Shown one piece after another: positions 43,550-56,288 of a DNA stretch of 64,000 bases. Position 1 is the first letter of the stretch, and every line of letters starts with the position of its first letter. The DNA is taken from assembly GCA_016716425.1 (NCBI GenBank), contig JADJWJ010000014.1:62001-126000 (forward strand), written 5' to 3'. Origin of the DNA: Betaproteobacteria bacterium. Lineage in GTDB: Bacteria; Pseudomonadota; Gammaproteobacteria; Burkholderiales; Casimicrobiaceae. The notes under the pieces were generated by a model that saw only the letters and a program-made list of their open reading frames with translations, was not told the DNA's origin and ran no database searches. The translations under genes were made by a program, and so were the position numbers.

Positions 43550-44143
43550 ATGCCCCCCGTCACCACCGCTGTCCTCGTCGCCAACGTCGCCGTCTACCTG
43601 CTGCAGTCGCTGGCGCCGGGGCTCGCCGGTCCATTCGCGCTGTGGCCGCTGTCGGCGTCCCGCGCGAGCGGCGGCGTCGTGTCCTTCGAGCTCTGGCAGG
43701 TCGTCACGTACGGCTTCCTCCACGCCGGCTTCGTGCACCTCGCGTTCAACATGTTCGCGCTGTACATGTTCGGCAGCGCCATCGAGCAGGTGGTCGGGCC
43801 GCGCCGCTACCTCGCGTACTACATGGCGTCGGTCGTCGCGGCGGCCGTCGCGCAGCTGCTGGTGACGCAGTGGCTGGGCGGGCTCTACCCGACGGTCGGG
43901 GCGTCGGGCGGCGTTTTCGGGCTGCTGCTCGCTTACGCGGTCTACTTCCCGCACAACCGGGTGATGCTGCTGTTCCCGCCGATCCCGGTGCCGTCGCGCG
44001 TGTTCGTCGTCGTCTACGCGGCGATCGAACTCGTCCTCGGCATCAGCGGCTCGCAGGCGGGTGTCGCGCACTTCGCGCACCTGGGCGGCCTCGTCGGCGG
44101 CGGCGCGATGCTCTGGTACTGGCGCAACGGCGGTCGGCGGTAA
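43550..44143 (+). CDS. Rhomboid intramembrane serine protease
   Basis: 197 residues, six membrane helices. Catalytic Ser is in GASGGVFG, catalytic His in VAHFAHLGG, and the oxyanion Asn in HLAFNMFAL (all expected for GlpG-type rhomboids). Substrates cannot be told. Start ATG 43550 (MPPVTTAVL) begins directly at the first helix; an upstream start would add a basic 28-residue arm. Confidence 0.9.
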   Translation: MPPVTTAVLVANVAVYLLQSLAPGLAGPFALWPLSASRASGGVVSFELWQVVTYGFLHAGFVHLAFNMFALYMFGSAIEQVVGPRRYLAYYMASVVAAAVAQLLVTQWLGGLYPTVGASGGVFGLLLAYAVYFPHNRVMLLFPPIPVPSRVFVVVYAAIELVLGISGSQAGVAHFAHLGGLVGGGAMLWYWRNGGRR

Positions 44144-44281
44144 GCAAGCGTCTGGCCCTCGGGCACGCCGTTACACCGCGCGCACAAAGCGCCACGTTGG
44201 CGCCCCGTGCGAGGTCCGACCCTTTGCCGGCTGCGAGCCGCCGGGATGCGCAGCGTCGGTCGGCGCTAAGGGTCAGACCCT

Positions 44282-46654
<2,373 letters not shown>

Positions 46655-46721
46655 GGTCGCGGATTGACGCTAAGATGCGGGCTCGCACGGCGGGCGCGGC
46701 CGCCATCTTACCGTCCCGATC

Positions 46722-47300
46722 ATGATCTATCTCGTCGCCGGCCTCGTCCTCTTCCTGGGCTCCCACTCGGTGCGCATCTTCGCCGACGACTGGCGCGCCG
46801 CGCAGGTCGCGCGCCTGGGCGAGCGGATGTGGAAGGGCCTCTACTCGGCCGTGGCGCTGGCGGGATTCGTGCTGCTCGTCTGGGGCTACGGACAGGCGCG
46901 GATGGACCCGGTCGTGCTCTGGTCGCCGCCCGTGTGGACGCGCCACCTGGCGTCGCTGCTGCTGGTGCCGGCGTTCGTGCTGGTCGTCGCGGGCAACCTG
47001 CGCGGCACGCGCATCAAGGCCGCCGTCGGCCACCCGATGGTGCTCGGCACCAAGCTATGGGCGTTCGCGCACCTGATCGCCAACGGCACGCTCGCCGACG
47101 TCGTGCTGTTCGGCGCCTTCCTCGCGTGGGCGATCGCCGACTACGCGTCGGCGCGCAAACGCGACCGCGCGGTCGGGACCGTGTATCCGGCCGGCTCGGC
47201 CGCACGCAACGTGCTCGCCGTCGTCGTCGGCGTCGCGGCCTGGGCCGCGTTCGGCGTCTGGCTGCACGGCCCGCTGATCGGCGTGCGGCCCTTCGGCTGA
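46722..47300 (+). CDS. NnrU family membrane protein
   Basis: 192 residues, about five to six membrane helices. MIYLVAGLVLFLGSHSVRIFA...R, GLYSAVALAGFVLLVWGY and GTKLWAFAHLIANG are the NnrU signatures. NnrU proteins are linked to nitric-oxide reduction in denitrifiers and resemble isoprenoid-cyclase-type MAPEG/isomerase folds; their reaction is unknown. It diverges from the orphan hydroxylase across 67 bases with a TAAGATG/CATCTTA dyad (46671-46677, 46704-46710). Confidence 0.85.
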   Translation: MIYLVAGLVLFLGSHSVRIFADDWRAAQVARLGERMWKGLYSAVALAGFVLLVWGYGQARMDPVVLWSPPVWTRHLASLLLVPAFVLVVAGNLRGTRIKAAVGHPMVLGTKLWAFAHLIANGTLADVVLFGAFLAWAIADYASARKRDRAVGTVYPAGSAARNVLAVVVGVAAWAAFGVWLHGPLIGVRPFG

Positions 47301-47354
47301 TCCTGTTCGCGCACGACCGCGCGCCGGACCCGCCGGCGCCGGACTGCGCCGGCC

Positions 47355-48602
47355 TCAGCGATCGTCCGCAGGCGATTGCGGCGCAGGCCGCGGGGCGACG
47401 CCGACCGGCGACAGCGCGCCGACGCGCACGCCCAGCAGGCGGATGCGCCGCGCGAGCGGCACGCGCTTCAGGCACTCGCCGGCCGCGCGCCGGATCGCCT
47501 GCGCGTCCTGGGTCGGTACGTCGAGCGTGCGGTCGCGCGTGACCGTCGCGAAGTTGTCGTAGCGCAGCTTGATGCCGATCGTGCGGCCCGCGTAACCCTT
47601 GCGCGCCAGATCGGCGGCGAGCCGCTCGCACAGGTCGGTGAAGATGCGCGAGAGCTCCGGCCGGTCGTTGCGTACCGACAGGTCGCGCTCGAACGTCGTC
47701 TCGCGGCTGATCGACCTGGGCTCGCTCTCCGTGACGACGTCGCGGTCGTCGCGGCCCTGCGCGGCCGCGTGCAGCCACGCGCCGTAGTTGCGGCCGAAGT
47801 GCTCGATCAGCCACGCGAGGTCTGCGTGCGCGAGCGCGCCGATCGTGCGCACGCCGAGCGCGTCGAGCTTCGCGGCGGCCTTGGGGCCGATGCCGTTGAT
47901 CCGGCGCGGCGGCAGCGGCCAGATGCGCGTCGCGACGTCCTCGGGCATGAGCACCGTGAGCCCGTCCGGCTTGTCGAGCTCGGACGCGATCTTCGCGAGC
48001 AGCTTGTTCGGCGCGACCGCGACCGAGCACGTGAGGCCGGTCGCCTCGTGCACGGCGGCCTTGAGCGCCTTTGCCACGTCGCGGGCGCGCCACCAGGCGT
48101 CGATCTCGCTTTCCGGCTCGGCGCCCTCGTCCCAGCCCTCTCCCGCAAGCGGGAGAGGGGGGTTGTTCGGCGGCTCGACGCCGGTCAGGTCGACGTAGAT
48201 CTCGTCGATGCCGCGGTCCTCGATGCGCGGCGCGATCCGCGCGACGGCGGCCTTGAAGAGGCGCGAGTACCTGCGGTACGCGTCGAAGTCGGTCGGCAGC
48301 AATACCGCGTCGGGTGCCAGTGCGGCGGCCTTCATAAGGCCGAGCGCCGAGTGGACGCCGAGCGCGCGCGCCTCGTACGTGGCCGTCGTCACGACGCCCC
48401 GCCCCGCGTAGCCGCGCAGCGTCGCGAAGCGCCGCGCCACGCGGCCGGTGGCCGGATCGACGGACTCGACCGGCTGGTGCCGGCGCCCGCCGCCGACGAC
48501 CACCGGCAGGCCGCGCAATTCCGGATAGCGCAGCAACTCGACGGACGCGTAGAACGCGTCCATGTCGAGGTGCGCGACGAGGCGAAGCGATGGCCGGGTC
48601 AT
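47355..48602 (-). CDS. dinB: DNA polymerase IV with an in-frame repeat insertion
   Basis: 415 residues, Y-family translesion polymerase. Catalytic acids are in LDMDAFYASVE and GIDEIYVDLT (usual SIDE is GIDE). VAPNKLLAKIASELDKPDG follows. Between DLTGVE and IDAWWRARDVAKAL, about 20-25 extra residues (NPPLPLAGEGWDEGAEPESE) are encoded by a CCCTCTCCCGC-GCGGGAGAGGG inverted repeat at 48136-48159, in frame. The extra loop is at a surface site in the palm domain, so activity may survive. ATG 48602 opens MTRPSLRLVAHLDMD. Confidence 0.88.
   Translation of the reverse strand: MTRPSLRLVAHLDMDAFYASVELLRYPELRGLPVVVGGGRRHQPVESVDPATGRVARRFATLRGYAGRGVVTTATYEARALGVHSALGLMKAAALAPDAVLLPTDFDAYRRYSRLFKAAVARIAPRIEDRGIDEIYVDLTGVEPPNNPPLPLAGEGWDEGAEPESEIDAWWRARDVAKALKAAVHEATGLTCSVAVAPNKLLAKIASELDKPDGLTVLMPEDVATRIWPLPPRRINGIGPKAAAKLDALGVRTIGALAHADLAWLIEHFGRNYGAWLHAAAQGRDDRDVVTESEPRSISRETTFERDLSVRNDRPELSRIFTDLCERLAADLARKGYAGRTIGIKLRYDNFATVTRDRTLDVPTQDAQAIRRAAGECLKRVPLARRIRLLGVRVGALSPVGVAPRPAPQSPADDR
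48136..48159. repeat. Inverted repeat inside dinB
   Basis: CCCTCTCCCGC-AA-GCGGGAGAGGG is a perfect 11-base-arm palindrome, with CCCAG before it as in the element at 10736-10821. Its reading frame (PLPLAGEGW) is open in dinB. Confidence 0.85.
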
Positions 48603-48651
48603 GGCGGCGCCGGGCGTGGCGGCGCCGCCATGGTACGACGCTGACGCGAGG

Positions 48652-49491
48652 TCAGTGCGACATCAGCACCGGCACCGTCATCGCCTGCAGCATCAGGCGG
48701 GTGACGCCGCCCAGCACGAGCTCGGAGATTCGCGGCCGGCTGTACGCGCCCATCACGATCAGGTCGCACGAGAGGTCGGCCGCGCGCGACAGCAGCAGGT
48801 TGCCGACGTCGATGTCCTCGGCGATCTCGTGGCGCACCTTCGCCTCGATGTCGTGGCGCGCGAGGTACGCGGCGATGCCCGCGTCCGACTGCGACTCGCG
48901 CACGCTTCCGTCGCCGGGCTCGGAGATCGACATCACGGCGACCTTGCTCGCGCGCTTGAGGAACGGCAGCGCGTCGCACACGGCGCGCGCGGACTCCCGC
49001 GTCTCCTTCCACGCGACGAGCACGTTCGTCCCGACGGTCGGGAACTGGCCGAAGTGGGGCACCAGCAGCACCGGGCGCCCGGCCCCCATCAGCATGCCGT
49101 GGACGAGGTCGTTGGCGAACGCCGCGTGCGCGTCGTCCGGCAGCGGCTGGCCGACGACGGCGATGTCCGCGTAGCACGTGTGCAGGATCGCCGCGTCGAT
49201 CGGTGCGCCCGCGGGGGCGGTGAACCGGGCGGCCGTCAGGTGCTCGGCCGCCACGGCTGCGCGGAAGCGCTCCTCCGCCCGCGCCTGCGCGTCGCCCGAT
49301 TCGCGCAGCCGGTTCTCCACGACGGAGTCCGGCAGGATCGCCGACGTGAACGGCGTCATCTCGCGCGTCGACGTCACGTACACGCCCTCGAGCTCGCCGC
49401 AGAAGGCGCGAGCGAGCTGCGCGGCGACCTTGAGGCGCCGCTCCGACTGCTCGCTGTCGTCGACGTGAACGAGGAAGGTTCGGTAGCCCAT
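48652..49491 (-). CDS. Tandem universal stress protein
   Basis: 279 residues with two Usp domains. The second ends GAYSRPRISELVLGGVTRLMLQAMTVPVLMS, the ATP-binding G-X2-G-X9-G(S/T) motif in its usual bacterial form; the first is degenerate. Cytoplasmic stress protein; partner unknown. ATG 49491 gives MGYRTFLVHVDDSEQ. Confidence 0.88.
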   Translation of the reverse strand: MGYRTFLVHVDDSEQSERRLKVAAQLARAFCGELEGVYVTSTREMTPFTSAILPDSVVENRLRESGDAQARAEERFRAAVAAEHLTAARFTAPAGAPIDAAILHTCYADIAVVGQPLPDDAHAAFANDLVHGMLMGAGRPVLLVPHFGQFPTVGTNVLVAWKETRESARAVCDALPFLKRASKVAVMSISEPGDGSVRESQSDAGIAAYLARHDIEAKVRHEIAEDIDVGNLLLSRAADLSCDLIVMGAYSRPRISELVLGGVTRLMLQAMTVPVLMSH

Positions 49492-49645
49492 GGTGCCCCC
49501 CTGTGAGTCTCGCGCTATTGTGCACGGAACCGGCGGCGGGCAGGTTGACGCGGGTCATGGCGCGCGGCGCCGTGCCGGAACCTGCCGCGGCGCGCAACCA
49601 TTCCGGCCGTGCGCGAGTCCAATCCGGACGCGAGAAGGAGACCGC

Positions 49646-50434
49646 ATGAAATCCTCGTGGGCGTGGGTAGCCGCGGCAGCGGTTCTGGCGATCGCCGCAG
49701 GCCTGTACTTCTGGCGCCTTGCCCCGGTGCCGGCGCCGGCCATGGCCCCGCCGCCGCCGCAGGCGGCCGCCCCGCCCGCGCCGGCCGGACCGCCGCCCAT
49801 CGCCTACCCGCTGCCCGAGTCGCCGCCTGGGGCGCCGCCATTGCCGGCGATCGGGGAGAGCGATTCCGTGGCGGCGGAAGCCGCCGCGGCCCTGTTCGGA
49901 CGGGACGCCTTCGCGCGGCTCTTCCATCCCGACGCGCTGGTGCGGCGCTTCGTCGCCACGGTGGACAACCTGCCGCGCCGGACCGCCGCCGTGCGGCTGA
50001 TGCCGGTGAAACCCGTGCCCGGTGCCTTCGCCGTGGACGAGCGCGACGGCGACGCCACGATCGCCGCCGCCAACGCGCTGCGCTACCGCCCCTATGTCGT
50101 CGCGATGGAGGCCGCGGACGCCAAGCGGCTGGTCGCGGCCTACGTGGCGCTCTACCCGCTGTTCCAGGCCGCCTACGTCGAGCTGGGCTATCCGGACGGG
50201 TACTTCAACGACCGGCTGGTGCAGGCGATCGACGACCTGCTCGCGGCGCCGGACGTCGCCGCCCCCCGCCTCGCGCAGCCCAAGGTGGTCTGGGTGTACG
50301 CAGATCCCGACCTCGAGGCGCGTTCCGCCGGCCAGAAGATCATGCTGCGCATGGGCCCGGCGAACGCCGCCAGGGTGAAGGCCAAGCTAGGCGCGATCCG
50401 CGGCGAGCTGACCGGGCGCTCGCCGCCGCGCTGA
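49646..50434 (+). CDS. DUF3014 membrane-anchored protein
   Basis: 262 residues: one N-terminal helix (WVAAAAVLAIAAGLYFW), a Pro-rich linker (30-75), then a DUF3014 domain (about 85-250: RRFVATVDNLPRR, RYRPYVVAMEAADAKRLVAAYVALYPLFQAAYVELGYP). Function unknown. GAAGGAG lies before the ATG. Confidence 0.82.
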   Translation: MKSSWAWVAAAAVLAIAAGLYFWRLAPVPAPAMAPPPPQAAAPPAPAGPPPIAYPLPESPPGAPPLPAIGESDSVAAEAAAALFGRDAFARLFHPDALVRRFVATVDNLPRRTAAVRLMPVKPVPGAFAVDERDGDATIAAANALRYRPYVVAMEAADAKRLVAAYVALYPLFQAAYVELGYPDGYFNDRLVQAIDDLLAAPDVAAPRLAQPKVVWVYADPDLEARSAGQKIMLRMGPANAARVKAKLGAIRGELTGRSPPR

Positions 50435-50450
50435 AGGGGGTCTGTCTTGG

Positions 50451-50456
50451 TATAAT
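50451..50456 (+). promoter_or_regulatory. Candidate -10 box before prfC
   Basis: TATAAT is a perfect -10 hexamer, with no clear -35 17 bases upstream (within the DUF3014 stop region). It lies 62 bases before the prfC ATG. Confidence 0.4.
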
Positions 50457-50473
50457 CGCCTTGACTCCTTGTT

Positions 50474-50508
50474 GCCGCCGGCCGCACCACGCCGGCGGCT
50501 TTTTCTTT
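50474..50508 (+). terminator. Rho-independent terminator in the prfC leader
   Basis: GCCGCCGGC (50474-50482) pairs fully with GCCGGCGGC (50491-50499) around an 8-base loop and is followed by TTTTTCTTT. It ends 10 bases before prfC. It can end the DUF3014 transcript; if transcription starts at the TATAAT upstream it would be an attenuator for prfC. Confidence 0.85.
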
Positions 50509-50517
50509 CCTGGCCCC

Positions 50518-52143
<1,626 letters not shown>

Positions 52144-52185
52144 GCGACTGCCCGCGCCGCGCTCCCGCGTCCGGAAGCGGCTGCG

Positions 52186-52944
52186 TCAGGTGGCGCCGAC
52201 TGGCGGCGGCGTGTCCGGCGGCGGAATGCCCGACGGCGGATAGTTGGAGGGCGGCGTCACCGGCACCGCGGGTCCGGGCTGCACCGGCCCGGACGGCACG
52301 CCGAAGCCCGGCGTTGGCGCCGACGGAGGTGATGCCGCGGCAGCAGGGGCGGGCGGCGCGCGCGACGCCGCGCTCGCGACCGGCGGCGTCGCGCGCGGCG
52401 CCGCGATGCGCGGCTGCCCGGGCGCCGGATGGGCACTCGGCGGCGGCGTGTTCGGCGGCGGATACGCGGGCGGTTGCGCCGACGCGGGCGCAGCGCGCGA
52501 CACCATGCGCCCCGGCACCTGGTTGCCGCGCGCGTACATGCACTGCAGATAAGCGGCATCGTAGCGGCGCTGCGTTTCCTGGTACGTGTAGGCGGAGGCG
52601 CCCGCGCCCGCCGCGCCGCCGTACAGCAGACCGGCCCCGGCGCCCCACGCGGCACCGTACCCCGCCTGCCCGGTCACCGAACCCAGGATTGCGCCGGTCG
52701 CCGCGCCCAGCAGTGAACCGACGACCGCGCTCGCGGCGGCGCTGTTGGCCGCGGCGTCGCTCGGCGACTGGCCGCCGACCGCATCCAGCGCGAATTGCTG
52801 GCACGCGGCCTGGTCGCTCTGGAACTGCGGCGGGCTCGTTTGCGGCCCGGGCAACGCCATCACGGACGGTCCGCTCGGAACGGTCGCGCAGCCGGCGGCG
52901 AGCACGACCACGGCCAGCGGAAGCAATGCGATTCGTGCGCGCAT
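52186..52944 (-). CDS. Glycine-zipper lipoprotein with Pro-rich tail
   Basis: 252 residues. Lipobox VLAAGC near residue 19; QQFALDAVGG then a glycine-zipper run (GSLLGAATGAILGSVTGQAGYGAAWGAGAGLL, split here by position 75-110), and YQETQRRYDAAYLQCMYARGN. The C-terminal 110 residues are Pro/Ala-rich. Likely outer-membrane lipoprotein of unknown role. Just downstream on the minus strand of the frameshifted Gly-Trp protein. Confidence 0.78.
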   Translation of the reverse strand: MRARIALLPLAVVVLAAGCATVPSGPSVMALPGPQTSPPQFQSDQAACQQFALDAVGGQSPSDAAANSAAASAVVGSLLGAATGAILGSVTGQAGYGAAWGAGAGLLYGGAAGAGASAYTYQETQRRYDAAYLQCMYARGNQVPGRMVSRAAPASAQPPAYPPPNTPPPSAHPAPGQPRIAAPRATPPVASAASRAPPAPAAAASPPSAPTPGFGVPSGPVQPGPAVPVTPPSNYPPSGIPPPDTPPPVGAT

Positions 52945-52948
52945 CGGG

Positions 52949-53682
52949 TCAGCCCGCGGAAGACGCCTGCGGAACCACCGGGATCCACGCGCGGTTGCAC
53001 GTCTGCACGTACGGGAAGTAGCCGGCCGGCTCGGTGCAGTAGTACCAGAGCGTCGTCGGCGCCGGTGCCGCGAATGCCGTCGCATCCTGCTCGACGACGA
53101 TAGGCGTCGCAACGGTCACCGTCGGCCAGCCCCAGCCGGCGCCCCATGCCGGCGCGGCCCACCACCCGGCCCAGCCGGGGCCCCACCACCCGTTCCAGCC
53201 CCAACCCCAGCCGGTGTTCCAACCCCACCAGGCGTTGTTCCAGCCCGGCCCCCAGTACGGCCGCCAGCCCGCGCCCCAGCCCGGCCGCCAGCCCGCGTTC
53301 CACCCCGCGCCCCAGCCCGGGCGCGGCCCGCCGCGCCAGCCGCCGTTCCAGTGCGCTCCGTTCCAGCCGGGCCGACCGCCGCTCCAGCCGGAACCGCCGC
53401 TCCAGCCAGGGCGACTCCCGCTCCATCCGACCCGCCGCTCCAGCCCGGCCGACTGCCGCTCCAGCCGGAGCCGCCGCCCGGCCGGCTGCCACTCCAGCCG
53501 GCGCCGCCACCACCCGGCCGGCTGCCGCTCCAACCCGAGCCGCCACCGCCTCCGGGACTCCCGGCGCCCGGTGGCCGTCCGCCACCGCCACCCCCTCCGC
53601 CGCCCGGGCGACCCTGCGCATCGGCCAAATCATGCGCGACGAGCCCGGCGGCCGCGAACAGTGCGATGGCGAGTAGTTTCAT
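52949..53682 (-). pseudogene. Secreted Gly/Trp-rich protein with a -1 frameshift
   Basis: The first part from ATG 53682 (MKLLAIALFAAAGLVAHDLADAQ) is a signal peptide followed by GWSGSRPG repeats. Near 53430 the frame breaks: the repeat codons expected as GGN TCN GGN TGG read GGG TC- GGA TGG, one base short. The -1 frame then continues the same repeats (GWSGGRPGWNG, GWGAGWNAGWRPG) and ends in a conserved-looking WYYCTEPAGYFPYVQTCNRAW domain at 52949. One gene was therefore interrupted, either truly or by a sequencing slip in repetitive GC-rich DNA. The C-terminal domain is typical of small surface proteins of proteobacteria. Confidence 0.7.
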
Positions 53683-53967
53683 GGGGAAGGTCCTCGTGCG
53701 GGTGCTGCTGGTGCGACACGGGCCCTCGCGGGCGGTTCCAGCCGCGGGGACCGGCCCCGGGGCAGCCGACGAACGGTTCCGCCCCGTGATCGGGGAACAT
53801 CTCCTTCAACGGCCGGGCCGCGGACGGGTTGACAATCGGCCCGCCCGCCACGACCTCGGATCCCACCGCCCCGACGATCGCCGCACCTGCGGCGGCAGGT
53901 CAGCCCATCGGGACTGCCGGGGTGTCGACTAAAATACCTGCCTTTGCGCCCCGACCGAAAGCCCGAC

Positions 53968-54384
53968 ATGGCCGCCGAACCCCGCAACCCCGACGCCGCG
54001 ATGGACGCCGCGTCCCTCTATCGCGAAGAGATCATCACCGACCGCAAGGTGGGCACGATCCGCCTGATGGTGCCCATCACGACCGAAGGCGCGCCCGATC
54101 CGTCCCGCCCGACGGTCTACGCCGGCGAGGCGCAGATCATGACCAACGTCGGCGCGCTTCCGGTCAGCTTCGAGATCGACGCGCGCACCCTCGCGGAGGC
54201 GGTGGCGAAGTACGGCGACGCCGCGCGCGAGGGCATCGAGCGGACGATGCGCGAGTTGCAGGAGCTGCGCCGGCAGGCGTCTTCCGGGCTGATCGTTCCG
54301 CCCGCGGGGACCGCGAGCGCTCTCGCCGGCGGCGGCCTGCCGATGGGCGGCCTGCCGGGCGGCGGCAAGATCCAGCTGCCGTAA
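53968..54384 (+). CDS. Conserved hypothetical cytoplasmic protein
   Basis: 138 residues, MAAEPRNPDAAMDAASLYREEII. The core (YREEIITDRKVGTIRLMVPI, AQIMTNVGALPVSFEIDA) is beta-rich and the tail after 100 is Gly/Pro/Leu-rich. No domain assigned. ATG 53968 chosen; an ACTAAAATA stretch about 35 bases upstream may be a -10 region. Confidence 0.65.
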   Translation: MAAEPRNPDAAMDAASLYREEIITDRKVGTIRLMVPITTEGAPDPSRPTVYAGEAQIMTNVGALPVSFEIDARTLAEAVAKYGDAAREGIERTMRELQELRRQASSGLIVPPAGTASALAGGGLPMGGLPGGGKIQLP

Positions 54385-54474
54385 TCCCCGCGCCGCGGGC
54401 GGCGGCGTTCTCCCCCGCCCGCCGCCCGCCACGTCAACGCCGCGAGCGCAGCATCGGCGCGACGCCATCGGCCC

Positions 54475-55728
54475 ATGACCAACACGGCGATCCTCGCGGC
54501 CTCGGGCCTGCTGCTGTTCGCCTACGCGCTCGAGCGCTTCGGCCGGCGCTTCCGCCTGCCGGCCGTCGTGCTGCTGATCGTCGCGGGGCTCGTCGTGCGG
54601 CAGGTGCTCGACGCGCTGGGGCTGCACTACCGCTGGGTCGATCCGATCGTCCCCATCATCGGCACGCTGGGCCTGATCCTCATCGTGCTCGAAGGCGCGC
54701 TCGATCTCACGGTGACGCGCGAGCGCCTGCCGCTCATCGCCGCGTCCGCCGCGTCGTCGGCGCTGGGCTTCGTCGCCACGCTCGCCGGATTCGCGCTGAT
54801 GTTCCGGTACTTGCTGGGACTGCCCACCGCCGCCGCCATCCTCGCCGCCATCCCCTTCGCCGTCATCAGCAGCGCCGTCGCGATCCCGAGCGCCGCCGGG
54901 CTTCCCGCGCAGCCGCGCGAGTTCGTCGTCTACGAGTCGTCGCTGTCCGACATTCTGGGCGTGCTCGTCTTCTACTCGTGGCTCGCGGCCGAGGGCTCGA
55001 TCGACGTGTTCGCGCTCGACCTCGTGGGCGGCGGCGCGGTGTCGCTCGCCGTCGCCGTCGTGGCCGCCGTCGTCCTCTACTACTTCGTCACGCAGATCGT
55101 CGGCCACGTGCGGTTCCTGCCGCTGCTCGCCGGCCTCGTGTTCCTCTACGCGATCGGCAAGGAGCTGCACCTGTCGCCGCTCATCGTCGTGCTGGTCTGC
55201 GGGCTCCTGATCAACAATCCGCACCTCCTCCACTGGCACGCCGGGCTGCGCGCGCTGCACGACGAGGACTACGGGAACACGCTCTCCGAGTTCAAGGGAC
55301 TGGTGGCGGAGCTCACGTTCGCGACCAAGAGCTTCTTCTTCCTGCTGCTCGGGTACTGGACCGACGTGCAGACGATGCTGTCGGTACGCGCGTGGCTGAT
55401 CGCGGCGGCCGGCATCGCGCTCGTCCTCGCGTCGCGCTGGCTCATCCTGCGCGCGCTGCGGCAGCCGGCGGCCGAGGCGCTCGTGTGGATCGCGCCGCGC
55501 GGCCTCATCACCGTGCTGCTGTTCCTCGCGGCCCGCGACACGGGCCGCATCGAGGGCTTCCCGTTCGGCGCGGTGATGCTGATCGTGCTCGGGACGGCGA
55601 CGCTCACCGCGCTCGCGCACCGCGGCGCGACGCACGTCGCGACCGCGGCGGACGCGCCTGCGCCATCCGCGCCCGCGCCGGGCGATGCCGCGGCGGCGGC
55701 GCCGACCGGAACGCCCGGGAAGACCTGA
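54475..55728 (+). CDS. CPA1-type Na+(K+)/H+ antiporter
   Basis: 417 residues, about 12 membrane helices. The exchanger core is seen in the helices around SSAVAIPSAAGLPAQ (usual ASSDP-like region) and KSFFFLLLGYW. Polar tail Ala/Pro-rich (395-417). Ion preference not determinable. Ninety bases after the hypothetical gene at 53968. Confidence 0.8.
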   Translation: MTNTAILAASGLLLFAYALERFGRRFRLPAVVLLIVAGLVVRQVLDALGLHYRWVDPIVPIIGTLGLILIVLEGALDLTVTRERLPLIAASAASSALGFVATLAGFALMFRYLLGLPTAAAILAAIPFAVISSAVAIPSAAGLPAQPREFVVYESSLSDILGVLVFYSWLAAEGSIDVFALDLVGGGAVSLAVAVVAAVVLYYFVTQIVGHVRFLPLLAGLVFLYAIGKELHLSPLIVVLVCGLLINNPHLLHWHAGLRALHDEDYGNTLSEFKGLVAELTFATKSFFFLLLGYWTDVQTMLSVRAWLIAAAGIALVLASRWLILRALRQPAAEALVWIAPRGLITVLLFLAARDTGRIEGFPFGAVMLIVLGTATLTALAHRGATHVATAADAPAPSAPAPGDAAAAAPTGTPGKT

Positions 55729-55813
55729 GGTCTCGGCCATTCGGCCGATGGCGGCAAGACGGCCGCGCCTCGATCATGCGGGCGATCCCTTTCGCCCGCG
55801 AAGGAGGTGCGCC

Positions 55814-56023
55814 ATGCCCGGACTCCCGGAACCGCCCGCGCTGCACGACGAGTCCGCGTACGCGGCCGCGCTCGACGAGCTGGACGACCTGATGCTCGCC
55901 GAGCCCGGCACGCCCGAGAGCCGCCGCTTCGACGAGCTCGTCGCGCTGATCGAGGAGTACGAGATGCGGCGCGACGGCTACGACCTCGCGCGCATGCGGC
56001 AGCTGCTCGCCGGCGGGTCCTGA
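55814..56023 (+). CDS. Small HigA-N-terminal-like protein without HTH
   Basis: 69 residues: MPGLPEPPALHDESAYAAAL then DELDDLMLAEPGTPESRRFDEL and VALIEEYEMRR. The AEPGTPE...L..L...IE.YE pattern matches the N-terminal part of HigA-type antitoxins, but no helix-turn-helix follows. A perfect AAGGAGG ribosome site (55801-55807) supports expression. No toxin gene is adjacent. Confidence 0.6.
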   Translation: MPGLPEPPALHDESAYAAALDELDDLMLAEPGTPESRRFDELVALIEEYEMRRDGYDLARMRQLLAGGS

Positions 56024-56042
56024 GCGCGCGGGGGCGCCGGCA

Positions 56043-56277
56043 GTCCCGAAGGGCCGTCCCGAGGCCCCCCCCGCCCGGGCCCGCGGGGGCGGGGGGGGGG
56101 GGGGGGGGGGTGGCGGCCGTCGCCCTCGCGGAGGTCTGCGACCCGGCTTCGCCCGCGCGCGAGGGCGGCCGGGGGCAGCGAGCGCAGCGAGCGTGGGGGC
56201 CGTGTTCCGTCCCGAAGGGCCGTCCCGAGGGACTGCCCTGTGCCCCCGGGAGCGGCGAACGGAGCGAGCGTGGGGGC
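56043..56277. repeat. Low-complexity block with a 20-G tract
   Basis: GTCCCGAAGGGCCGTCCCGA occurs at 56043 and again at 56209. G runs without break from 56091 to 56110. The words GAGCGAGCGTGGGGGC repeat near 56185-56200 and 56262-56277. It fills the gap between the HigA-N-like gene and the cardiolipin synthase stop; no gene seen. Confidence 0.75.
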
Positions 56278-56288
56278 TTGCCCTTGGC

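Noticed and set aside
46671..46710. TAAGATG...CATCTTA dyad between the hydroxylase and nnrU
   Set aside because: Only 7-base arms with a 26-base spacer; may be chance, so kept as a note in the NnrU entry.
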